Shown here piece by piece: positions 27,205 to 35,891 of a stretch of DNA of 64,000 nucleotides. The notes beneath the pieces were generated by a model, which worked only from the letters and a program-made list of their open reading frames with translations, was not told the origin of the DNA and did no database searches. Numbering within the stretch: the stretch's first letter is position 1; each line of letters opens with the position of its first letter. The DNA is from Larkinella humicola (lineage in GTDB: Bacteria > Bacteroidota > Bacteroidia > Cytophagales > Spirosomataceae). Both the position numbers and the translations under genes were made by a program. The stretch lies in the NCBI RefSeq assembly GCF_008727875.1, contig NZ_VTWS01000011.1, positions 124,001-188,000 on the forward strand, in the 5' to 3' direction.

Positions 27205-28692
27205 ATGGGAAAACCCACTGGATTTTTAGAATTCACCCGCGAACTGCCGAAGAAACGCGACGTTCAGCAACGGGTTCATGATTACAAGGAAATCGAACAA
27301 CCGTTCGCCGTTGAAGATACCCAGAAACAGGCAGCCCGCTGCATGGATTGCGGGATTCCCTTCTGCCACAACGGGTGTCCGCTGGGCAACATTATCCCGG
27401 AGTTCAACGACGCCGTCTACGAACAGAACTGGGAATATGCCTACGAAATTCTGGCATCGACCAACAACTTCCCGGAATTCACCGGCCGCATTTGCCCCGC
27501 CCCCTGCGAGTCAGCCTGTGTGCTGGGGATCAATAAACCGCCGGTCGCCATCGAATTCATTGAAAAATCCATTGCTGAAGCGGCCTTTGCGCGGGGGTTT
27601 GTTCAACCCGGTAAGGTTGCCAAACGGACGGGTAAAAAGGCGGCTATTGTGGGTTCCGGTCCGGCTGGGCTGGCTGCGGCTGCCCAGATGAACAAAGCGG
27701 GTCATGACGTGACTGTTTTCGAACGGGCCGACCAGATCGGTGGTTTGTTGCGGTACGGTATCCCCGATTTCAAGCTGGAAAAATGGGTGATCGACCGTCG
27801 GCTGGCCGTCATGGAAGCCGAAGGCATCACGTTCAAAACCGGCGTCAACGTCGGTGAACACATCAAAGCAAAAGAACTCCTTTCTGATTTCGACGTCATT
27901 TTACTAACGGGGGGGTCCACGGTTCCCCGCGATCTGCCGATTCCGGGCCGGGAGTTGAAAGGCGTTCATTTTGCAATGGAATTCCTGAGTCAGCAAAACA
28001 AACGGGTGGCCGAACGCCCGGTTGAGGTTGACCACCGGGGTGCCAAATACGAAAACGGCGACCTGCTGGCTACCGGCAAAAATGTCGTGGTTATTGGGGG
28101 TGGTGATACGGGTTCCGACTGTGTGGGAACGTCGAACCGCCACGGTGCCAAATCGGTAACGCAGATCGAGTTGATGCCGATGCCTCCGGCCGATCGGGCC
28201 GAAAGTACGCCCTGGCCGAACTGGCCGATGATGCTCCGTACCTCGACTTCCCACGAGGAAGGCTGCGAACGGCACTGGTCGATCAACACGAAAGCCTTTA
28301 TTGGTGACGAAAACGGGAATCTGAAAGCCCTGCGCATTGTCGATCTGGAGTGGCAAAATGTCGACGGACGCATGAACATGGTCGAAGTGCCGGGTTCGGA
28401 ACGCGATATTGCGTGTGAGCTGGCGCTGCTGGCAGCCGGTTTTCTGCATCCGCAACAGGAAGGCCTGCTGAACGCCCTCGAACTGGAATACGAGCGGGGC
28501 AACGTCAAAGCGGTAAATTATCAGACTACTTCTAATCCGAAGGTATTTGCTGCTGGAGACATGCGCCGGGGACAATCCCTGGTGGTGTGGGCCATTTCCG
28601 AAGGCCGTGAAGCCGCGCGAGCGGCCGACCTCTTCCTGATGGGTGAAAGCCAACTGGAAGCGAAAGCCAAGTCGATGTTCGCGACGGTCTGA
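27205..28692 (+). CDS. gltD: Glutamate synthase, small subunit
   Basis: The 495-residue protein supplies electrons from NAD(P)H to GltB. Cys46, Cys49, Cys54 and Cys58 (CMDCGIPFCHNGC) ligate an iron-sulfur cluster, and a second Cys set follows (ICPAPCESAC, about 97-105). The FAD Rossmann motif is GSGPAG (150-155), and the NAD(P)-binding motif is VVIGGGDTGSDCVG. A C-terminal GDMRRGQSLVVWAI segment completes the FAD site. Length and motifs fit GltD rather than related dihydropyrimidine dehydrogenase subunits. It is followed by a strong intrinsic terminator and an AlaA-type aminotransferase. Confidence 0.96.
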   Translation: MGKPTGFLEFTRELPKKRDVQQRVHDYKEIEQPFAVEDTQKQAARCMDCGIPFCHNGCPLGNIIPEFNDAVYEQNWEYAYEILASTNNFPEFTGRICPAPCESACVLGINKPPVAIEFIEKSIAEAAFARGFVQPGKVAKRTGKKAAIVGSGPAGLAAAAQMNKAGHDVTVFERADQIGGLLRYGIPDFKLEKWVIDRRLAVMEAEGITFKTGVNVGEHIKAKELLSDFDVILLTGGSTVPRDLPIPGRELKGVHFAMEFLSQQNKRVAERPVEVDHRGAKYENGDLLATGKNVVVIGGGDTGSDCVGTSNRHGAKSVTQIELMPMPPADRAESTPWPNWPMMLRTSTSHEEGCERHWSINTKAFIGDENGNLKALRIVDLEWQNVDGRMNMVEVPGSERDIACELALLAAGFLHPQQEGLLNALELEYERGNVKAVNYQTTSNPKVFAAGDMRRGQSLVVWAISEGREAARAADLFLMGESQLEAKAKSMFATV

Positions 28693-28713
28693 CCACGGAA
28701 AACGATACTACGT

Positions 28714-28750
28714 AGCCGCCGGTTTGACGACCGGCGGCTTTTTCTTTTTT
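28714..28750 (+). terminator. Strong intrinsic terminator after gltD
   Basis: A 10-bp GC-rich perfect stem (agccgccggt at 28714-28723, accggcggct at 28730-28739) with a 6-nt loop is followed by a T-rich tract (ttttctttttt). It lies 22 bases after the gltD stop. Confidence 0.88.
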
Positions 28751-28752
28751 CA

Positions 28753-28760
28753 TACCTTTG
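28753..28760 (+). promoter_or_regulatory. -7 box (TACCTTTG) for the AlaA-type aminotransferase
   Basis: A perfect TAnnTTTG lies 26 bases before the ATG at 28787 and directly after the gltD terminator. A TTTG at 28723-28726 is 26 bp upstream, slightly longer than the usual spacer. It supports 28787 as the start and shows that the gene has its own promoter. Confidence 0.6.
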
Positions 28761-28786
28761 CCCCACTTCTGTTTCCATTACCCATT

Positions 28787-29998
28787 ATGACATTTTTGAA
28801 ATCCAACCGGCTCAATGATTTACGCTACGAAATTCGCGGGCCGGTTTACGAGAAAGCGCTTGAATTAGAAAGTCAGGGCTATAAAATCATCTCGCTGAAC
28901 ATCGGCAACCCGGCTCCGTTTGGGTTCGACGCGCCCGATGAAATTGTTCACGACATCATCCTGAACATCCGCAATGCACAAGGGTATTCCGACTCGCGGG
29001 GGCTGTTTGCGGCCCGGAAAGCGGTGATGCATTATACGCAGAATCTGGGCATTAAGGACGTTGCGATCAACGATGTCTTTATCGGCAATGGGGTGAGCGA
29101 ATTGATTCTGCTCACGATGCAAGCCCTCATCAACGAAGGCGATGAGGTGCTGGTGCCGTCACCGGATTACCCGCTGTGGACGACCTCCGTGGCACTTTCC
29201 GGCGGAAAACCGGTGCATTACCTCTGCGACGAACAGGCCGACTGGAACCCGGATCTGGAAGATCTGGAAAGCAAAATCACCTCCCGCACGCGGGCTATCG
29301 TGGTCATCAACCCCAACAACCCCACGGGCGCGGTGTATGACAAACACATTCTGCAAGGCATCGCCCGGATTGCGGAGAAACACCAGTTGATTCTGTTTTC
29401 GGACGAGATCTACGACAAAATTCTGTACGACGGTGCCGTGCATTACCCGATGGCGACGATGGTGGAAGACACGCTCTGCATTTCGATGGGCGGTTTGTCG
29501 AAGAACTATCGCGCGGCCGGTTTTCGGGGCGGGTGGCTCATTTTGAGCGGGGCCAAACACCGGGCCAAATCCTACATCGAAGGGTTGACGCTGCTGGCCA
29601 GCATGCGGCTTTGCGCCAACGTTCCGACGCAATATGCCATTCAAACCGCGCTGGGGGGTTATCAGAGCATCAACGACCTGATTATGCCCACCGGGCGGCT
29701 GTACCGGCAAATCCAGCTTGCGTACGACCGCATTACGGCCATTCCGGGTCTGACGTGCGTGAAGCCCAAAGGCTCGCTGTACATCTTCCCAAAGATTGAC
29801 CTGTCACAATTCCGGATTGCCAACGATGATGATTTTGTCTTTGACTTGCTGGAGGAACAGAAGGTGTTGGTGGTGGCCGGAACGGGGTTCAATTACGTCC
29901 ATGACGACCATTTCCGGATCGTCTGCCTGCCCTCTGTCGATGACCTGAACCCCGCCATCGACCGCATCGAAGCGTTTCTGGAAAGCCGTCGGAAGTAG
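28787..29998 (+). CDS. alaA: Glutamate-pyruvate aminotransferase (AlaA type)
   Basis: The 403-residue protein is a class I PLP aminotransferase. The PLP lysine is Lys239 (MGGLSKNYRAAGFRGGW), with NPNNPTGAVY and SDEIYDKILYDG upstream. It follows E. coli AlaA closely from the start: DxRGPV near the N-terminus, LNIGNPAPFGFDAPDEI, IGNGVSELI, DYPLWT, LASMRLCANVP and QTALGGYQSI. AlaA makes alanine from pyruvate with glutamate as amino donor, in the cytoplasm, so it uses the product of the glutamate synthase encoded just upstream. The frame extends to 28643, but that would read back through the terminator and into gltD. A palindrome follows the stop. Confidence 0.93.
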   Translation: MTFLKSNRLNDLRYEIRGPVYEKALELESQGYKIISLNIGNPAPFGFDAPDEIVHDIILNIRNAQGYSDSRGLFAARKAVMHYTQNLGIKDVAINDVFIGNGVSELILLTMQALINEGDEVLVPSPDYPLWTTSVALSGGKPVHYLCDEQADWNPDLEDLESKITSRTRAIVVINPNNPTGAVYDKHILQGIARIAEKHQLILFSDEIYDKILYDGAVHYPMATMVEDTLCISMGGLSKNYRAAGFRGGWLILSGAKHRAKSYIEGLTLLASMRLCANVPTQYAIQTALGGYQSINDLIMPTGRLYRQIQLAYDRITAIPGLTCVKPKGSLYIFPKIDLSQFRIANDDDFVFDLLEEQKVLVVAGTGFNYVHDDHFRIVCLPSVDDLNPAIDRIEAFLESRRK

Positions 29999-30019
29999 GA
30001 AATCAGTTTATTAATTAAA

Positions 30020-30122
30020 AAAGGGAATATCAAATGTTAAATGATGAATGTAAAATGTAAAAGTCTCGCAATCCAGCACTTTTACATTTTACATTCATCA
30101 TTTAACATTTAACATTCCCTTT
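30020..30122. repeat. Long palindrome E (33-bp perfect core, 9-bp outer arms)
   Basis: Core arms at 30032-30064 and 30078-30110 are exact reverse complements; after a 3-base mismatch the pairing resumes for 9 bp (30020-30028 with 30114-30122). The loop is 13 nt. The arms are built of repeated words (aaatgttaaatgatg, aatgtaaaatgtaaaagt) shared with palindrome A. It lies between the convergent aminotransferase and dehydrogenase genes and could serve both as a terminator. Confidence 0.88.
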
Positions 30123-30127
30123 CTCCT

Positions 30128-33100
30128 TTACCGCCCCATCACCAACCGCGTCTGGGCTGGGGATCGCTCGGCATCCTGAAGTTGAATGTTCAGGGATCCG
30201 TTCTCTTGCACGGCCCGGTCGATGGCCAGCGTGACCGTATGAATGCCCTGCGGCAGATCCGCCACAATGCCTTGCTCAGTGAGTTTGACCGGTTTTGTAC
30301 CAATCCAGGCCGTAACCCCCGCTGTCGAACCAAATACCAGATTGACGTTGCCTTTGCTCACCACTTCGATGTCAAACCGGACAAAACTATAGCGTTTGCT
30401 GGCGGCAGTTTCAACCACCGGCAGTTCGTCGAGCGGCAGTTCCCCTACCACTTTGCTGTACGCCGGTTGAAAAGACACTTTCGCATTATCCTTCGCAACA
30501 TACCCCAACCCTTCCTCGCGGATTTTTTTAGCCAGCTCTTTCGTCGGAAAAACCGTATTCCAGCGACGCACAAACCGGGTTGTCGGCACCCGGAACTGGC
30601 CCGATTCGCCCATTTTGGACAGAAATCCGACCAGATTGATAAACTCCTGTTTCTCCAGACTGGCCGTCAAACCCGCAGGCATGAGCGAACCGGGCACTTT
30701 TTCGATGACATTGATCTGGCTTTTAGGAACCGAAACCTCCATCCCGGCGACATCCCGAATCACAATATCCGACGTTCCGTTGCTGACAATGTAGCCCATG
30801 AGTTCACTTCCGTCTTTTTTCGCGATCCGCTGCAATTCGTAGCCTTCCTTAATGGACTGATTCGGATACAGCAACGAGCGGATGATCGTCTCAACCGGTG
30901 AACTGGTTCCTAAGCTGCTCAAATCCGGGCCAATGCGCCCCCCGGCTCCGCCAATCGCGTGACACGTCTGGCAGGTCAGGGCCGCCTTCCGGAACACCAG
31001 TTCGCCTTTCACGGGGTCCGCGGTTTCCTGAATGGTTTTGGCCAGGCTGCTGATTTCCGGGCCGGACAGTTCCTGCGCCATTCGCTCCACCGGCAGAACC
31101 CCGCCCGACGCTTCCAGCGCCTGGGTCAGCAGTTTGACGGTTTCATCGTTCCGGCGGTTGTAGGGAATCTGGCGTTGCAGGATTTGCCGCCCGGCTTTTG
31201 CCATACTTTCCGGTATTTTCCGGGCCGTCAGTTCATCAGCGAGGGCTTTGGCCCCCTGTTTATTGGACAGAAACGCCTTGAACAGGTCGGAGACATCCGT
31301 CTGAGATGGCAGGCTCCGCAGCAGGTCGCCCCCGATTCGGGCCGCTTCCGAAGCATTCACGGCAACCAGTTGCGACGTCGCGGCCAGTCGTAAATCGGCG
31401 GGATTCTTTGACCCGGTCAGGTCCGTCAGCACCTTCCGGCTATTGTCTGTATTCAGTGCCGCCAACGCTCCTAAAGCCGCTTTTTGTTTGTTTTTATCGC
31501 CCTTCTGGGCCAGGCTCACCAGCGTTCCGCTCAGGTTTTCCAGTTTCCACAAACCCATCAACCGAATGGCGCTGGTAGCAACGGCGTCCTCATCGCTCTC
31601 TACAAAACCGGAAATCCGATTGAGATCCTGGCTGGGTTTCACGCCCCGGCGGGCGGCTTCTTCGAGTGCGCCCAATTGAGCGGCTCCGTTTTTATTCCCT
31701 TCTACGGCTTTATTGAACAGAAGCGTCACATCGGCGGTGCTGCCAAATTTGGCAATCGACCCCAGCACGTCTTTCTGGTACTCGGCCGGAATCTGGTCTT
31801 TCTGGTACAACTGCGCCAGTTGCGAAACCGCTTCGGGACTGCTCACCGACTTAAGCGCAAAGGCGGTTTTCCGGGAATCACCCAAAAAATCGGGCTTCGC
31901 TTTCAGGCTGGCCATCCACAACGGCTCCAGTTCCCGAACGGTTTGCCAGAGGGCAAAATCCAGAAATTCATCCATGGGCTGCTCCAGTACCGACAAGGCG
32001 GTTTTGGCCGCTTCAGCGGTTTTCACGTTGCGGAGGGCAATGACGGCTTCCAGCCGCACCTGGGGATGAGGATCGCCCACGGCTTTGGTAAGCCGGGCCG
32101 GCACGTTACTTATTTTGGTATGCCACAATTGAAGTGCGCGCAAGGCAGCCGCCCGGGCGTTGTGGGTTTTGGCATCGAGGAGCGTCGACAGCAGCGGTTC
32201 GTTGACAACATCCAGCGTCTGGTACACCCAAAGGGCTTCCAACAGATTGTGCTCATAATCCGGGTTGGTTTTATCCAGTTCCTGCACCCATTTCTGCAGA
32301 GCTGGAATTACATCTTTGGCACCCCGGGCTTTCAACACCTGCTTGGCCTGCGAACGGGTCCAGTCTTCCGGCAACTTGAGTGTTTCCAGCAACTCGGTGA
32401 TCGTGGCTTTACTCAATGGCGGTTTTTTAACCAACGGGCGGTTTTTCGCCACAATCCGCCAGATGCGTCCGTGCTCCTGATCCCGGCGTGGGTCGTGAAA
32501 ATCGACCTCGCCGTGCTGAATAATCGGGTTATACCAGTCGGCCACATAAATGGCGCCGTCGGGCCCGACGTTGATATCGACGGGACGAAACGCGACGTTA
32601 TCCGTCCACATCAAATCTTCGACCTGCCGGGAAGCGTAGCCGCTTCCCTGTTCTTCCAGCTTGAACCGGTTGATGCGATTGGCGCGGAAGTCGTTGGTAA
32701 TCACGCTTCCCTGCCACGATTCCGGCAAGTGACGACCCGAAATCACGTCCAGTCCGCTGTGTTTGGGCTGCCCCGGATTCAAGCCCCGGATGATTCGGGC
32801 GGCCCCCGGTGAGGTCACGAACGTTGCCCCCGGAAAGGCGTAGTTGATGCCTTCGCCCCCCGCGCCGTCCGTCAGGAACGACTGGCCCCAGCGGTCGAAC
32901 TGAAGGCCCCACGGGTTGATCAGTCCTTTGGCGTAGATGTCCAGATCGAGCGTTTGCGGATTTAATTGCCAGACGCCACCGCCTTCCAGCCGCCGGATGC
33001 CTTTGGGCGTTTCCACGTGGCTATAAATGTAGATCGACTGGTTGAAGTACAGCCGTCCTTCCGGTCCCCAGCGGAACGTATGAATCAGGTGGTGGGTATC

Positions 33101-33607
33101 CGCTGTGCCAAAACCGTTCAGAATCCGGCGTTTTTTGTCGGCTTTACCATCACCATCGGTATCAGCAAAATGCAGGATTTCGGTCGAATTGGCGACGTAA
33201 ACGCCCCCGTCGCCGGGCAAAATTCCGGTGGGCGTCAGCAAGCCTTCCGCAAAAATGGTGGATTTATCGGCTTTGCCGTCGCCGTCCGTATCCTCGATGA
33301 CAAAGATTTTGTCGTTGGCTTCTTCGCCGGTTTTCAGGTGCGGATAGGCCGTGCTGCTCACCACCCACAACCGGCCATCGGCATCCCAGTTCATCTGGAT
33401 GGGCTTGGCGACGAGTGGTTCGGCGGCAAACAGGGTCACCTCAAAACCGTCTGCAATTTTAAACGACTCCAGTTCTTTCTTCACATCCGGGTCCGGGTTT
33501 TCCTTCCGGTCGTCTTGATTAACGGAAGAGGTAATAAGCAGAACCAGCGGTATGATAACGAGCCTTCGTACGATGTTCAGGGTTCGGGTATTTTTCATGA
33601 CTTTCAT
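30128..33607 (-). CDS. Membrane-bound dehydrogenase-type propeller, HEAT repeats and cytochrome c domain
   Basis: The 1159-residue protein begins with a hydrophobic export segment (about 15-30; VIIPLVLLITSSV). Residues about 45-410 are a beta-propeller of the PVC-type membrane-bound dehydrogenase family, with AAEPLVAKPIQMNWDADGRLWV, two DTDGDGKAD loops and DGAIYVADWYNPII. HEAT-like helical repeats follow (about 430-850). A c-type heme site CQTCH sits in a TIGR02603-like domain (LVFRKAALTCQTCHAIGG, then GPDLSSLG). The C-terminal part is beta-rich. These proteins are predicted periplasmic redox enzymes for sugars or alcohols; the substrate is unknown. The GDSL hydrolase gene ends one base upstream of this start, so the two form an operon. 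A second ATG three codons in (33598) is an alternative start. Confidence 0.85.
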   Translation of the reverse strand: MKVMKNTRTLNIVRRLVIIPLVLLITSSVNQDDRKENPDPDVKKELESFKIADGFEVTLFAAEPLVAKPIQMNWDADGRLWVVSSTAYPHLKTGEEANDKIFVIEDTDGDGKADKSTIFAEGLLTPTGILPGDGGVYVANSTEILHFADTDGDGKADKKRRILNGFGTADTHHLIHTFRWGPEGRLYFNQSIYIYSHVETPKGIRRLEGGGVWQLNPQTLDLDIYAKGLINPWGLQFDRWGQSFLTDGAGGEGINYAFPGATFVTSPGAARIIRGLNPGQPKHSGLDVISGRHLPESWQGSVITNDFRANRINRFKLEEQGSGYASRQVEDLMWTDNVAFRPVDINVGPDGAIYVADWYNPIIQHGEVDFHDPRRDQEHGRIWRIVAKNRPLVKKPPLSKATITELLETLKLPEDWTRSQAKQVLKARGAKDVIPALQKWVQELDKTNPDYEHNLLEALWVYQTLDVVNEPLLSTLLDAKTHNARAAALRALQLWHTKISNVPARLTKAVGDPHPQVRLEAVIALRNVKTAEAAKTALSVLEQPMDEFLDFALWQTVRELEPLWMASLKAKPDFLGDSRKTAFALKSVSSPEAVSQLAQLYQKDQIPAEYQKDVLGSIAKFGSTADVTLLFNKAVEGNKNGAAQLGALEEAARRGVKPSQDLNRISGFVESDEDAVATSAIRLMGLWKLENLSGTLVSLAQKGDKNKQKAALGALAALNTDNSRKVLTDLTGSKNPADLRLAATSQLVAVNASEAARIGGDLLRSLPSQTDVSDLFKAFLSNKQGAKALADELTARKIPESMAKAGRQILQRQIPYNRRNDETVKLLTQALEASGGVLPVERMAQELSGPEISSLAKTIQETADPVKGELVFRKAALTCQTCHAIGGAGGRIGPDLSSLGTSSPVETIIRSLLYPNQSIKEGYELQRIAKKDGSELMGYIVSNGTSDIVIRDVAGMEVSVPKSQINVIEKVPGSLMPAGLTASLEKQEFINLVGFLSKMGESGQFRVPTTRFVRRWNTVFPTKELAKKIREEGLGYVAKDNAKVSFQPAYSKVVGELPLDELPVVETAASKRYSFVRFDIEVVSKGNVNLVFGSTAGVTAWIGTKPVKLTEQGIVADLPQGIHTVTLAIDRAVQENGSLNIQLQDAERSPAQTRLVMGR

Positions 33608-33608
33608 G

Positions 33609-34838
33609 TTACTTCAAAGGGGTAAGTTGATACACGCTCGCTTTGGGCGTTCGGTTCAGGGCAATCTGGCTTTCCAGCCACTTGATCAGGATATTCTGCT
33701 CCTCCAGGCCCTTCACATGCCGCCCCTGTTCATAGGAACGGAAGCCCAGAATGTAGGTCGTATTCAGGGGGCGGTATTGAAAATAAAACAGGTCGTTTTT
33801 TTTCAGGATCATCTCCCGCAACCGGCTGGCCTGTTCAAATACTGCTCCCTGACGGATCGGCACCCCGGCTGCCCAGTCTTTGGCCGAAGCCGTGATCACA
33901 TCGGTTTTGTCGTTGGTAAGGGTATAAAAGCCTTTTTTGAGGCCGGTAATTTTAATGACGCGCACAGCCTCCACGGTTTCCGGCAACGGAAGCGGCAGGG
34001 AACGTTCGTCGAGCGTAAACTTCAAATTGGCACTTTCCTGATCCGGGTTCAGGATCTTAACGGGCGTTGCCGCTTCGGCCCCTTGTTTAGAAACCGCGAT
34101 TGCAATATTCCCGGTTCTGGCCGGAAGTCCCAGGCTTTTTTCCAAAAGGGTCGCCAGATAATAATAACCGGTTTCGTTGAGGTGAATTCCGTCTTCGGTG
34201 ATCGCTGTTTTCTGGCTCACCTCCTGAATCGGTTTGAAGAGATTGATGAACGGCTTGCTCCGTTCCGAGGCCATTTTAGCCATCGCCGAAGCATACACTT
34301 CCAGCATGGCATTGCGTTTGGCCCGGTTTTCGGGCGTATCGGCGGAGAGAATCGGAATGGGCGACAACAGAATGGTTTTGGCCCCTAACTGGTCAATCTT
34401 GTCAATGAGTTTGGCCAAACCGTCGCGAAAAACCGGCAGACCGGCCTCGCCATCCTGGGCTTCGATGCCCCCAAAGCCAAGAAATACCAGGGTTGGTTTG
34501 GCTTTCGTGAGGTGTTCCATCAGCAGATCGTAGCCGGTGGGCGGGTTGGTGATGGTGCTTCGGGCTACACCAAAAACGTTGTCTCCGGTCCAGCCCAAGT
34601 TGCGGAAGGTAACATCACGGTCGGGAAAGCGGGTGGTCAGGGCGAGTTCCAGATAACCGAACTGCATGTCATCCTCGAAAAGTGAATTTCCGAGGAAAAC
34701 CACCCGGTCGCCATTTTTAAGTTCAAAGGGGGGATTAGGTGCCACGGGGGTAGTCTGAGCAACGGCCAATCCAACGGGGAGGGTAATCAGCAATGCAAAC
34801 AGGAAACCGAATGTGGCCGATACTGTAATCTTTCTCAT
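33609..34838 (-). CDS. Secreted SGNH/GDSL-family hydrolase
   Basis: The 409-residue protein has a signal peptide (MRKITVSATFGFLFALLITLPVGLAVAQ). Block I reads VVFLGNSLFED, so the catalytic Ser is kept although the usual GDS is GNS. Later blocks are present: LGFGGIEAQ in place of a GxND block, and DGIHLNETGYYYLA with the Asp-His pair. Such enzymes hydrolyse esters, often acetyl groups on polysaccharides. The C-terminal 150 residues are an extra domain of unknown role. The gene is the first of an operon with the cytochrome-containing dehydrogenase, a pairing I also associate with Planctomycetes and Verrucomicrobia. A TACCTTTG box lies 22 bases upstream. Confidence 0.85.
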   Translation of the reverse strand: MRKITVSATFGFLFALLITLPVGLAVAQTTPVAPNPPFELKNGDRVVFLGNSLFEDDMQFGYLELALTTRFPDRDVTFRNLGWTGDNVFGVARSTITNPPTGYDLLMEHLTKAKPTLVFLGFGGIEAQDGEAGLPVFRDGLAKLIDKIDQLGAKTILLSPIPILSADTPENRAKRNAMLEVYASAMAKMASERSKPFINLFKPIQEVSQKTAITEDGIHLNETGYYYLATLLEKSLGLPARTGNIAIAVSKQGAEAATPVKILNPDQESANLKFTLDERSLPLPLPETVEAVRVIKITGLKKGFYTLTNDKTDVITASAKDWAAGVPIRQGAVFEQASRLREMILKKNDLFYFQYRPLNTTYILGFRSYEQGRHVKGLEEQNILIKWLESQIALNRTPKASVYQLTPLK

Positions 34839-34860
34839 GCATGTGAATTTTGGTAATCCT

Positions 34861-34868
34861 CAAAGGTA
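34861..34868 (-). promoter_or_regulatory. -7 box (TACCTTTG) for the GDSL-dehydrogenase operon
   Basis: On the minus strand this is a perfect TAnnTTTG, 22 bases upstream of the GDSL hydrolase ATG. No clear -33 element is seen. Confidence 0.55.
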
Positions 34869-35104
34869 AAGATGGATTAAAGCCTTTCCATCCGGTTGAC
34901 ACCTGTATTTATACGATTTGGGAGAATTCCGTCAACAATCTGTATTCAGTCCTCAAAATTAGTTAAAATACGAAGCACTTCCGGGGAAGATTCCGGGGGA
35001 AATATAAATCGGTCAGGGGTTCTGAATGAAGCGTTATGAGTTAAGCATTCTGCGTTATATCTTGTCATTGCTTTCACTCTTCACTCCTAACTTTTAACTC
35101 CCTG

Positions 35105-35890
35105 ATGGCCTCTTTTACCAGCAAAAAAACCAACCTCTACATTTTTCTCAGTGCGGTTTTCTTAACCAATGCGATCATTGCCGAAATTATTGGAGTTAAA
35201 ATCTTCTCCGCCGAAACTCTGTTGGGCGTCCCTCCGGCGCAGTTGCACCTGCTCGGCGATTTTGTGCTGGATTTTAACCTGACGGCGGGCGTCGTGATCT
35301 GGCCTTTTGTGTTTATAACGTCCGACATCATCAACGAATACTACGGGATCAAAGGCGTCAAACAAATCTCCTACATTACAGCCGGTTTTATCGCCTACAG
35401 TTTTTTAATTATCTACTTCGTCACCACGCTTCCACCGGCGCAGTTCTGGCTCGACGTCAACAAAACCGATGCTGTCGGGAATCCGGTAAACATCAACAAC
35501 GCGTTTGCCATGATTTTCCGGCAGGGACTCGGCATCATCATCGGTTCGATTACGGCCTTCATGGTGGGACAATTGCTGGATGCCACGGTTTTTCAGTCGC
35601 TGAAACGAATAACCGGTAGTCGCAAAATCTGGCTCCGCGCCACCGGTTCGACGCTCGTTTCGCAGTTGATCGACAGCTTCGTCGTGCTGACCATCGCCTT
35701 CTATATTTTCGGTAACTGGTCGTTTTCACAGGTGGTAGCCGTGGCTATTGTCAACTACATCTATAAGTTTTTTATTGCCGTCGTGCTAACGCCGGTTCTC
35801 TATGTCGCTCATTTTCTGATTGATAACTACCTCGGAAAAGAACACGCCAAAGAATTGGCAAACGAATCGAGCATGAGTTCGTTTATGTAG
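35105..35890 (+). CDS. Queuosine precursor transporter (YhhQ/VUT family)
   Basis: The 261-residue protein has six or seven hydrophobic segments (for example 12-30, 60-75, 90-108, 140-160). Family features are VVIWPFVFITSDIINEYYG in the second segment and ATGSTLVSQLIDSFVVLTIAF near the centre, matching YhhQ-type transporters that import 7-cyano- or 7-aminomethyl-7-deazaguanine for queuosine synthesis. Other VUT members were once annotated as vitamin transporters, and no queuosine gene is adjacent to confirm the substrate. The protein sits in the inner membrane. The next gene starts one base after the stop, so they are probably cotranscribed. Confidence 0.88.
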   Translation: MASFTSKKTNLYIFLSAVFLTNAIIAEIIGVKIFSAETLLGVPPAQLHLLGDFVLDFNLTAGVVIWPFVFITSDIINEYYGIKGVKQISYITAGFIAYSFLIIYFVTTLPPAQFWLDVNKTDAVGNPVNINNAFAMIFRQGLGIIIGSITAFMVGQLLDATVFQSLKRITGSRKIWLRATGSTLVSQLIDSFVVLTIAFYIFGNWSFSQVVAVAIVNYIYKFFIAVVLTPVLYVAHFLIDNYLGKEHAKELANESSMSSFM

Positions 35891-35891
35891 T

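Noticed and set aside
35025-35100. Half of a palindrome before the queuosine-precursor transporter gene
   Set aside because: The words (cactcttcactcc, aacttttaactcc) resemble the palindrome vocabulary, but no complementary arm was found nearby, so it is not listed as an element.
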